Both the position numbers and the translations under genes were made by a program. This document shows, piece by piece, positions 1 to 5,944 of a DNA stretch of 10,097 nt. The notes below the pieces were generated by a model. That model was not told the DNA's origin. It did no database searches and saw only the letters and a program-made list of their open reading frames with translations. Positions within the stretch are counted from its first letter, which is position 1; each line of letters begins with the position of its first letter. The stretch is from positions 1-10,097 of the forward strand of contig JAMCRH010000058.1 of the NCBI GenBank assembly GCA_023380515.1, read 5' to 3'. This stretch comes from Gammaproteobacteria bacterium. GTDB taxonomy: Bacteria; Pseudomonadota; Gammaproteobacteria; Enterobacterales; Alteromonadaceae.

Positions 1-333
1 GATTCGTGTAGCTTCCCCACAGACGGTTTGGCAGGGAAGAACCATCTCGATAAAGTTCCCAATCCAGTTGTAGAGCATGATGCGGCGGAATTTTATGTTG
101 ATTCTTAATGCACCAAGCAGTGAATGCCAAATTAATGAGTCAAAGAACACAGCCATCACTACGCATAGAATCGCCAGTGAATAGAAGAAGGCGTAGTTGG
201 TGAAGTCAAGGGTGCTCAGAAGCACCAAAAACCCGGCGAAGTCGCCGAAAAACAGCAGATAAAGGATGAATGCGATTAGCCCAAGTAGCATAAGAACGAT
301 GGATTTGCGGGTTTGGGCGAAGGCTAACGACAT
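1..333 (-). CDS. Flippase-like (UPF0104 / LPG synthase TM family) membrane protein, N-terminal part
   Basis: Translating the reverse strand from ATG at 333 gives 111 residues with no stop up to the window edge, so the C-terminal two thirds are missing. Visible are hydrophobic segments at about residues 11-30, 33-41 and 50-66. A conserved-looking stretch follows at 89-111 (NWIGNFIEMVLP, then GEATRI). The NF-x-E/D-x2-(I/V)-P...GE-x2-R pattern after the second or third membrane segment is typical of archaeal UPF0104 proteins, relatives of the transmembrane domain of MprF and of AglD. Family members are usually about 310-350 residues with 7-8 membrane helices and are thought to flip or handle lipid-linked substrates; the substrate cannot be read here. 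The start was chosen because a TATA-like tract lies about 22 nt upstream, implying a leaderless mRNA. The upstream ATG at 349 runs directly into TGA. Confidence 0.72.
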   Translation of the reverse strand, partial: MSLAFAQTRKSIVLMLLGLIAFILYLLFFGDFAGFLVLLSTLDFTNYAFFYSLAILCVVMAVFFDSLIWHSLLGALRINIKFRRIMLYNWIGNFIEMVLPCQTVCGEATRI

Positions 334-350
334 ACCATTTTTCTCACATG

Positions 351-360
351 TTTTTTAAAA
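351..360 (-). promoter_or_regulatory. Box A (TATA) for the flippase-like gene
   Basis: On the minus strand the tract reads TTTTAAAAAA, with its centre about 22 nt before the ATG at 333. This places transcription initiation at or next to the start codon, consistent with a leaderless archaeal transcript. It was assigned by motif and spacing only. Confidence 0.45.
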
Positions 361-662
361 CCTGGGGGTAAATAGGGTTTCAAGCGCTAAATACCATACA
401 TCAAAACACAGCGTGAAATGTAATAAGAATTGTGGTAACTATGGGTACACCAGAAAAGAGCAAGCGACTACCTGAATTCAGCGCTTATCAGTAGGTCAAA
501 ATTTTATTTTTTCTATAGTAGTTATTGCCGAAAACCCCCTATACACAACAACAACCAACAGAATGCGTTGCCGATTGAGTTTTGTTTTCTGCATCTCAAT
601 AAAGCAGCAAACGGGTTGTGCAAAAAGCCACAAGCAGACCAGAAAGCCATTTTGAACTACTG
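361..662. other. Intergenic spacer with one possible 17-residue ORF
   Basis: No convincing gene of normal size lies here. The plus strand has a minimal ORF at 441-494 encoding MGTPEKSKRLPEFSAYQ, followed after its TAG by a T-rich tract (501-512) that could act as a terminator. Only a weak A/T-rich element (416-425) precedes it, and no Shine-Dalgarno sequence is visible. On the minus strand, short T runs at 622-626 could terminate the 663-1223 gene. No tRNA, CRISPR array or mobile-element end was seen. Confidence 0.35.
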
Positions 663-1223
663 TTATTGCAGGGGGATTTCCCAGTAGCTGATTATATCAC
701 CCTTCACCCATCTGCCACCGAGGCTACGAACGGTCTCGTTAATGTCCTCCCATTCAGCCTTCAAAAACGTCACAGGCTTAACCACCACACAGTTATCTTT
801 AACTGTGAAGCTGAGGAGTTTGCGTTGGTCGGGGCTGAATTCGTTTTCCATCTTGGCGGCGTACCGGCTGAGTGGAGGCTGGGTCGGCTTGGGGATTAGC
901 GGCTTTGTTTCAGGCGGGGTGGGTTCGGGTTTTGGTTCAAACCTGAGCACTGAGGATGTGGGGTTGGGGGCTGCGGCGGGTTTTGTTTCTGATTTGGTTG
1001 TAGGGGCAAGTTCGGGGATGGGGATGTTTTCTGCGATGTCTTCGAAGCTGTCGCTTCTAACTACCAGCGAAAACTGTCTTGAGAAAAGGTCAGCTTTAGC
1101 ATCTAGAACTTCGAGGTCGCTTGGTAGGTTACCTGAGAGCGGTGAAGGTTTGCCTTGGAGTAAAGCGGTGAGTTGTTCAGGGGTTAGTTTTATGATTCGC
1201 AACTTCATGATAGCGGCACTCAT
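663..1223 (-). CDS. Hypothetical protein with proline-rich linker and C-terminal LGGRW domain
   Basis: This encodes 186 residues in three visible parts. The N-terminal region (6-70) starts MKLRIIKLTPEQLTALLQG. A low-complexity linker rich in Pro, Lys, Glu and Thr spans about 71-120. A compact C-terminal domain (about 135-186) has a beta-rich start (FTVKDNCVVVKPV), then W158, VRSLGGRWV (165-173) and a terminal SYWEIP. There is no signal peptide or membrane segment, so it is probably cytoplasmic. I do not recognise a named family; the C-terminal pattern looks like a small domain that could bind nucleic acid or protein, but that is a guess. The start at 1223 fits a TATA-like element about 24 nt upstream (leaderless); Met6 at 1208 is the alternative. 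It lies downstream of the S-component gene on the same strand, separated by 85 nt containing a T-rich terminator, so it is probably a separate transcription unit. Confidence 0.7.
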   Translation of the reverse strand: MSAAIMKLRIIKLTPEQLTALLQGKPSPLSGNLPSDLEVLDAKADLFSRQFSLVVRSDSFEDIAENIPIPELAPTTKSETKPAAAPNPTSSVLRFEPKPEPTPPETKPLIPKPTQPPLSRYAAKMENEFSPDQRKLLSFTVKDNCVVVKPVTFLKAEWEDINETVRSLGGRWVKGDIISYWEIPLQ

Positions 1224-1240
1224 TGAGCTTTAGGCGACCG

Positions 1241-1252
1241 ATAACATAAAAG
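1241..1252 (-). promoter_or_regulatory. Box A candidate for the 663-1223 gene
   Basis: The minus strand reads CTTTTATGTTAT, centred about 24 nt upstream of the ATG at 1223. The spacing fits an archaeal TATA box driving a leaderless or near-leaderless mRNA. The assignment rests on motif and spacing only. Confidence 0.4.
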
Positions 1253-1292
1253 CGTTGCCATCAACCGCAGCTACTGCAAGAAAAATGCGTTT

Positions 1293-1308
1293 GGAAAAAA
1301 GAAAAAGG
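1293..1308 (-). terminator. T-rich terminator after the S-component gene
   Basis: Directly after the stop codon at 1309-1311, the minus strand reads CCTTTTTCTTTTTTCC: two runs of five and six T. Another T5 run follows at 1281-1285. Oligo-T tracts without a strong hairpin are the usual intrinsic termination signal in archaea. Confidence 0.6.
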
Positions 1309-1902
1309 TTAGAGGGGGTTGGGTGTGGCTTTTCGTGCTCGCCAACCGGCAAAGCCGCCTGCATAGACGCCCCATGCATGTAGTCTCGGCGAAATCGCCC
1401 TGATCAACGCGGGGCAAGCGATAATGACGATGGGCAAGTTGAGGGCAAAGGTTCCGGGTAAGAGGGGCCAAGCGATCTCTGCAGGGAATAATCCGACTGC
1501 GACGAACTGCCAAAGTATAGCTATTGTGCCAACTAAGAGTGAGAGGGCGTAGACGCTTCCTAGGACTATGAGGCCCTTGAGGGTTTTTGCTTCTGCAGCA
1601 AATCTTGGAATTAGTAGCCAGTTTAAGGCGTAGATGATTACGACTGTTGTGACTTCGACCCAGGCTAGATGTAGGGGTAGTGATTCAACGTAGACTCCGC
1701 CGATGTATGCGCCAAGCATGCTGCCGATTAAGCCGCCCCAGCCGAACCAGATGGGGATGACTCCGAGGAGGATGATTGGGAGGTAGAGGAAGGTGAAGGT
1801 TGGGAGTGAGATGAGTTTTGAGAGGTAGAAGAATATTGCAAAGAGGGCTGCTGTCATGGCCATTATGGAGACTTGTTTTGCTTTGCTTTGGTTTGATTTC
1901 AT
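1309..1902 (-). CDS. ECF-transporter S-component-like integral membrane protein
   Basis: This encodes 197 residues from the ATG at 1902, chosen because AAGGA lies about 7 nt upstream and the hydrophobic first helix begins soon after; an in-frame ATG at 1989 would add 29 unlikely residues and sit inside a palindromic operator. About six membrane segments are visible (roughly 11-30, 34-51, 55-73, 80-98, 110-136, 150-170). Helix 1 carries small-residue AxxxA spacing (A15/A19, A18/A22), as used by S components to contact EcfT. The size and the short Lys-rich N-terminus also fit the family, whose members capture a vitamin, metal or amino-acid-derived substrate and share an EcfA/EcfT energy module encoded elsewhere. 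No EcfA or EcfT gene lies in this window. The gene is divergent from the trp operon and shares its regulatory region, so tryptophan or a precursor is a possible substrate. That is inference from position only. Confidence 0.65.
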   Translation of the reverse strand: MKSNQSKAKQVSIMAMTAALFAIFFYLSKLISLPTFTFLYLPIILLGVIPIWFGWGGLIGSMLGAYIGGVYVESLPLHLAWVEVTTVVIIYALNWLLIPRFAAEAKTLKGLIVLGSVYALSLLVGTIAILWQFVAVGLFPAEIAWPLLPGTFALNLPIVIIACPALIRAISPRLHAWGVYAGGFAGWRARKATPNPL

Positions 1903-1947
1903 TTTTGATTCCTTTATGTGAGAGTTTAGGTTTTGACTGTTAGGATT

Positions 1948-1957
1948 GCATAAAAGC
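1948..1957 (-). promoter_or_regulatory. Box A candidate for the S-component gene
   Basis: The minus strand reads GCTTTTATGC, with AAAAAT just upstream as a possible BRE. A start site about 25 nt downstream (near 1926) would give a leader of roughly 24 nt that includes the AAGGA ribosome-binding site. The 22-bp palindrome at 1966-1987 ends only 8 nt upstream of this element. Confidence 0.45.
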
Positions 1958-1965
1958 ATTTTTGC

Positions 1966-1987
1966 GTGTATTACATATGTAATACAC
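1966..1987. promoter_or_regulatory. Perfect 22-bp palindrome, candidate operator
   Basis: The left arm GTGTATTACAT (1966-1976) is followed immediately by its exact reverse complement ATGTAATACAC (1977-1987), with no spacer and no mismatch. A gapless 11+11 palindrome in the divergent intergenic region, just upstream of the S-component box A, is what a homodimeric winged-helix or ribbon-helix-helix regulator would bind. The regulator is not identifiable from this window. Confidence 0.7.
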
Positions 1988-2051
1988 AAATTCTGGGCAG
2001 GCTTGAAGGTGGGGTGTTTTTGTTTGATTCAGTAGCCAAATAGGTGTTCGG

Positions 2052-2066
2052 GTACAGTTTTGTACA
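2052..2066. promoter_or_regulatory. TRP-box-like inverted repeat upstream of the trp operon
   Basis: GTACA (2052-2056), a 4-nt spacer, then TGTAC (2061-2065) form a perfect 5-bp inverted repeat; the right half is a full TGTACA. The TRP box bound by the TrpY repressor of Methanothermobacter has TGTACA as its core (recalled from the literature, not searched). The element ends about 8 nt upstream of the trp box A, a natural place for a regulator of TFB/TBP binding. Whether a TrpY homologue exists in this genome is unknown. Confidence 0.5.
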
Positions 2067-2072
2067 AATAAG

Positions 2073-2082
2073 CCTTAAATAC
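2073..2082 (+). promoter_or_regulatory. Box A of the trp operon promoter
   Basis: The element CCTTAAATAC is TATA-like. A transcription start about 25 nt downstream, near 2103, would place GGAG (2112-2115) and the ATG at 2126 in a leader of about 23 nt. It overlaps the inverted repeat at 2079-2095. Confidence 0.5.
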
Positions 2083-2095
2083 AGCATTGCTGTAT
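2079..2095. promoter_or_regulatory. Perfect 8+1+8 inverted repeat overlapping the trp promoter
   Basis: ATACAGCA (2079-2086), one T, then TGCTGTAT (2088-2095) are exact reverse complements. The repeat overlaps the 3' end of box A and lies between it and the predicted start site near 2103. A protein bound here would block pre-initiation complex assembly, so a repressor operator for the trp operon is the simplest reading. Confidence 0.65.
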
Positions 2096-2125
2096 GGTTG
2101 TGAACTATACTGGAGCATGATTCAA

Positions 2126-3539
2126 ATGGGGAATCGCCTTTGGCACACAAACAACCACGGCAACCAAGCCGCTCAACTACGTTAAATTCACCTACACAAA
2201 CCAACCCATAGAAGTATTCTCAAAACTTCACCAACACTACCAAACCGCCTACCTCCTCGAATCCATCGAAGGTCCTCAAAAACTCGCCCAATACAGCTTC
2301 TTAGGCTTCGACCCAAAAACCACCATAACCGCCAAAAACGGCACCCTAACCACAACCAACACCAAAACAGGCCAAACCACCACCCAACAAACCAGCGACC
2401 CCTTCAAAATCATCCAGCAGCAACTGCGCCCTTACGACAACGACATGGTGGACTTCCGCTTTGTCGGAGGCGCATTAGGCTACATCAGCTACGACGCCAT
2501 ACGCTACATCGAAAAACTCCCCAACCAAAAACCCGACACACTCGGCTTCCCAGACATCGAAATGGGCATCTTTGAGGACGGCGTCGTTTTTGACCACACC
2601 CAAAACCAAGCCTACTACTATTTCCGCGGCGAAAACCGCCTAAGCGAAATCGAGGCGCTGCTTAAAGAACCCGCAGAAAAAGAATTGCCCTTTAGCTATA
2701 CACAACCAACAGTTGACACAGCAAAAGCTGATTTCGAAAAAGCCGTAAAAAAAGCCAAACAATACGTGACTGCAGGTGACATCTTCCAAGTTGTTCTCTC
2801 AAAACGCTTCCAATTCCAATACACAGGAAGCTTGCTCTCTTTCTACAAGAGCCTGCGCCAAATCAACCCCTCACCCTACATGTTCTACTACAAGTCTGAC
2901 CAGCGCCAAATCGTCGGCGCAAGCCCCGAAATGCTGGTCCGAGTGGACAAGCGCAAAGTCATCACTTTCCCCATCGCGGGCACTGCACCCTTCACGCTCA
3001 ACTCGGAGGAAAACCAGCTCCTCGCCAAAGAACTGCTAAACGACCAAAAAGAACGCGCCGAACACGTCATGCTGGTTGATTTAGCCCGAAACGACATCGG
3101 CAGAATCAGCAAGTACGGCAGCGTTTCTGTTCCCGAGTTTATGCAAGTACACCAGTTCAGCCACGTCCAACACATCGTTTCCCAAGTGATGGGCGACCTG
3201 CAGGAGGGCTTGGAAAGTTTTGATGCTCTAAAAGCGGTTTTTCCAGCGGGCACCGTTTCGGGAGCGCCCAAAGTCCGCGCCATGGAAATCATTGAGGAAC
3301 TTGAAACCTCACGCCGCGGACCATACGCTGGAGCAGTGGGCTATTTTAGCTGTAACGGCAACTCGGACTTCGCCATAACCATACGCACCCTATTCGCTGA
3401 GGGCAACCGCGCTTACATTCAGGCGGGCGCAGGTATTGTTGCCGACTCGAACCCTGAAAAAGAGTGGTATGAAACTGATCACAAAGCCAAGGCGCTCATG
3501 AAGGCGCTGGAACATGCCGTAGGAGGCAAACCCCAATGA
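2126..3539 (+). CDS. trpE: Anthranilate synthase component I, apparent 5' frameshift
   Basis: TrpE makes anthranilate from chorismate using ammonia supplied by TrpG. The main frame encodes family hallmarks: LLES at about 43-46 (the feedback-inhibition site region for tryptophan), NPSPYMFY (247-254), PIAGT (282-286), DLARNDIGR (318-326), PAGTVSGAPK (373-382) and QAGAGIVADS near 432. Numbering assumes the repair below. The first in-frame ATG is at 2445, which would remove about 105 residues including the conserved N-terminal domain, so it cannot be the true start. The frame stays open back to TGA at 2118-2120 with no ATG, GTG or TTG. An ATG at 2126, 10 nt after GGAG, is one base out of frame. 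Dropping one G from the run at 2128-2131 joins it to give MGIAFGTQ and a normal 470-residue enzyme. A Thr-rich low-complexity patch lies at 65-89. Its stop overlaps trpG by 4 bp. Confidence 0.9.
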
Positions 3540-4120
3540 AGGTACTTGTAATCGACAACTACGATTCATTCGTCTACAACCTCGTACAATACATCGGCGA
3601 ACAAGGCGTAGAAACAGCCGTGTACCGAAACGACCAAATCACTCTCCAAGAAGCCGCCGCCTTGAAGCCTGACCGCATCGTCATCTCGCCAGGACCAGGC
3701 AACCCAGAGGACGACAAATTCTTCGGCGTCTGCAAAGCCATCCTGCAAACCCTCAGCGCAAGTATTCCCACGCTCGGCGTCTGCTTAGGTCATCAGGGCA
3801 TCATCCACACATACGGCGGCAAAGTCGTCCACGCCAAAAAGCTGATGCATGGAAAAACCTGCACCATACGCCACGACCAAAAAGGCATCTTTAAGGGTGT
3901 GCGTAACCCCTTCAACGCAACACGCTATCACTCGCTGGCAGGGGAACGAATTTCAATCCCTGACTGTCTCCAAATTACCGCGGAAGCCATCGACGACGGC
4001 GAAATCATGGGCATACGCCACGTCAAATACCCCATGTACGGCGTCCAATTTCACCCTGAGAGCATCCTGTGCGAAGACGGCAAAATCATAATCAAGAACT
4101 TCTTGGAGGCAAAGCCATGA
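3536..4120 (+). CDS. trpG: Anthranilate synthase component II (glutamine amidotransferase)
   Basis: This encodes 194 residues, full length for a stand-alone TrpG. It hydrolyses glutamine and channels ammonia to TrpE for anthranilate synthesis in the cytoplasm. Class I amidotransferase signatures are present: SPGPGNPED (51-59) for the oxyanion region, GVCLGHQGI (81-89) with nucleophile Cys83, YHSL (131-134), and QFHPES (171-176) with catalytic His173 and Glu175. HGKT at 105-108 is typical of TrpG/PabA proteins. There is no synthase fusion. The start ATG overlaps the trpE stop (ATGA, 3536-3539) and is preceded by GGAGG at 3522-3526, 9 nt away, so translational coupling with independent ribosome binding is likely. 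TrpG and the related PabA share these motifs; position within the trp operon favours TrpG. Confidence 0.97.
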   Translation: MKVLVIDNYDSFVYNLVQYIGEQGVETAVYRNDQITLQEAAALKPDRIVISPGPGNPEDDKFFGVCKAILQTLSASIPTLGVCLGHQGIIHTYGGKVVHAKKLMHGKTCTIRHDQKGIFKGVRNPFNATRYHSLAGERISIPDCLQITAEAIDDGEIMGIRHVKYPMYGVQFHPESILCEDGKIIIKNFLEAKP

Positions 4121-5172
4121 TTCGAGAGGGCATCCAAAAACTCATCGAAGGCGCAGACCTCACTTACGAGGAATCAGGCGCGATAATGACTGAGGTTATG
4201 TCGGGCAAAGCCACCAACTCGCAAACTGCAGCATTCCTGACTGCCCTGCGCATGAAAGGCGAATCAGCCGAAGAGCTCATCGCGTTTGCTTCGGTTATGA
4301 AGGGGCACTGCCGACAAATCCACCCCAAAGTCAAGGGTCGCCTCGTTGACACTTGCGGGACTGGCGGGGATAAAGTCAAAACTTTCAACGTTAGCACAGC
4401 CGCAGCGTTTGTCATCGCGGGTGCTGGCGTCCCAGTGGCGAAACACGGCAACAGGGCAGTGACCAGCAAAAGCGGCAGCGCCGACGTACTCGAAAAACTC
4501 GGCTTAAACCTTGCCATAGAACCCCAAGCTATCGAAGGCATCATAGAACAAGTCGGCGTCGGCTTCATGTTCGCGCCAGCTTTCCACCCTGCCATGAAAT
4601 ACGCTGCCGAACCCAGACGGGAAATCGGCATACGCACGGTCTTCAACATCTTGGGGCCGTTAACTAACCCTGCATCTGCCTCTGGTCAACTACTTGGTGT
4701 CTACGATGCCAAATTGGTTGAGCCGATGGCTTACGCATTGCAGAAGTTGGGTTGCGAAGAGGCGATTGTGGTGCATGGCCTTGATGGGCTTGACGAAATC
4801 TCAACCGTCGGAAAAACACTCATTGCCCACCTGAAAGACGGGAAAGTAACACGCAAAACGCTGGCTCCAGCCAATTTCGGCGTAAAAAAAGCAGCCGTCA
4901 GCGAATTGCAATGTGGCTCTGCTGATGAAAGCGCCGAGAGCATGTTTAAAATCCTGAATGGAAAAGCAAACGGCCACGCCAAAGCCGACATCGTCCTCGT
5001 TAACGCAGCTGCTGGAATTATGGTTGGCGGAAAAGCCCGCGACTTCAACGAGGGCTTAGAGTTAGCCAAAAAATCTATCTCAAGCGGCGCGGCTTACGCT
5101 AAACTGAAGGGTTTGGTGAAAGCGTCAGGTGGCAGCTTGAAGAAGCTTGAGGAGTTGGAAGTCAATGAATGA
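4117..5172 (+). CDS. trpD: Anthranilate phosphoribosyltransferase
   Basis: This encodes 351 residues, typical for TrpD. It transfers the phosphoribosyl group of PRPP to anthranilate, the second step of the branch. Visible features are an N-terminal helical domain (1-75), the PRPP/Mg pyrophosphate loop CGTGGDKVKTFNVST (80-94), KHGNRAVTSKSGSADVLEKLG (109-129) lining the active site, PRREIGIRTVFNILGPLTNPA (167-187; Arg residues near the anthranilate channel), and HGLDGLDEIS (220-229), which holds the acidic metal ligands. The start at 4117 was chosen because ATGA overlaps the trpG stop and GGAGG sits 7 nt upstream (4105-4109). An upstream in-frame ATG at 4069 would overlap trpG by 52 bp and adds a non-conserved Arg/Gln-rich peptide. 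The gene stays close in composition to its neighbours. Confidence 0.96.
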   Translation: MIREGIQKLIEGADLTYEESGAIMTEVMSGKATNSQTAAFLTALRMKGESAEELIAFASVMKGHCRQIHPKVKGRLVDTCGTGGDKVKTFNVSTAAAFVIAGAGVPVAKHGNRAVTSKSGSADVLEKLGLNLAIEPQAIEGIIEQVGVGFMFAPAFHPAMKYAAEPRREIGIRTVFNILGPLTNPASASGQLLGVYDAKLVEPMAYALQKLGCEEAIVVHGLDGLDEISTVGKTLIAHLKDGKVTRKTLAPANFGVKKAAVSELQCGSADESAESMFKILNGKANGHAKADIVLVNAAAGIMVGGKARDFNEGLELAKKSISSGAAYAKLKGLVKASGGSLKKLEELEVNE

Positions 5173-5944
5173 TTTTCTAGATACACTTGCAATGGACGCC
5201 GTAAAAACCATCGAGAGCGGCTACTACCAAAATATCACGGCAAGAAGTCACCACAAAATCAGCCTCAAAGCCGCAATCCAAAACTGCAAAACCAACGCGG
5301 TCATAACCGAAATAAAATCTGCTTCCCCCTCGCTTGGAACCATACGCAGCAACACCAACCCAGCCGAGATTGCCAAGGCGATGCAGAGGGGCGGTGCCGT
5401 GGGGCTCTCAGTCTTAACTGAACCCGTGCACTTCAAAGGCTCACTTGAAGCTCTATCTCAAGCGCGTGCAGCCGTTAAACTGCCCGTCCTGATGAAAGAC
5501 GTAGTCATCGTGGCAGACCAAATCGAGGTAGCAGCAAAAATCGGCGCAAACGCCGTATTGCTTATTCAAGCGTTGTTCGATAGGCGGTGCACGGAAATGG
5601 GCGTGGATAAAATGATCGCTTACGCTCACGCTCAGGGCTTGGAAGTGTTGCTTGAAGCCCACAACGAAGCCGAATTCAAAGCAGCCATAGAAACAGACGC
5701 TGACCTGATCGGCATAAATAACAGAAACCTCGATACATTGAAAATCGACTTAAAAACCACCCAACAAATCATAGAGTCACAGGGCAAACACGGCAGAACA
5801 GTCGTAAGCGAAAGCGGCATAAAAACCTCTGGGCATCTGCAATTTCTGCGTGGCTGCGGCGCGGACGCTTTCTTGGTCGGCTCAAGCATCATGTTAACGG
5901 ATGATATAGAATCAAAAGTTAAGGAGTTAGTGAATACCCCATGA
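5165..5944 (+). CDS. trpC: Indole-3-glycerol-phosphate synthase
   Basis: This encodes 259 residues, a single-domain TIM barrel of the usual length and not fused to trpF. It closes the ring of CdRP to give indole-3-glycerol phosphate. Catalytic positions recognisable from the family are Lys51 in [10 protein letters not shown] (49-58), Lys111 in PVLMKD (107-112), Glu164 in [10 protein letters not shown], Asn185 in GINNRNLD (183-190), Glu216 in SESGI (215-219), and the phosphate-binding [12 protein letters not shown] (232-243). The classical RKDF at strand 4 is replaced by MKDV, a modest variation. The start ATG at 5165 lies 10 nt after GGAG and overlaps the trpD stop by 8 bp. An upstream ATG at 5147 is less well placed, and the next ATG (5169) runs straight to a stop in another frame. 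Confidence 0.96.
   Translation: MNDFLDTLAMDAVKTIESGYYQNITARSHHKISLKAAIQNCKTNAVITEIKSASPSLGTIRSNTNPAEIAKAMQRGGAVGLSVLTEPVHFKGSLEALSQARAAVKLPVLMKDVVIVADQIEVAAKIGANAVLLIQALFDRRCTEMGVDKMIAYAHAQGLEVLLEAHNEAEFKAAIETDADLIGINNRNLDTLKIDLKTTQQIIESQGKHGRTVVSESGIKTSGHLQFLRGCGADAFLVGSSIMLTDDIESKVKELVNTP

Noticed and set aside
742..1233. Gly/Ser-rich 163-codon frame on the plus strand
   Set aside because: It is antisense to the 663-1223 gene. The Gly/Ser/Val runs are the mirror of the proline/lysine-rich linker, and the minus-strand gene has the better promoter and start.
1903..1989. N-terminal extension of the S-component protein to the ATG at 1989
   Set aside because: The extra 29 residues are not hydrophobic or conserved-looking, the ATG lies beside the palindrome, and the ATG at 1902 has AAGGA at good spacing and a TATA box upstream.
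2445..3539. trpE starting at the ATG at 2445
   Set aside because: It would delete the conserved N-terminal region, including LLES and YSFLGFDP, encoded immediately upstream in the same frame. The family needs this region for folding and feedback control.
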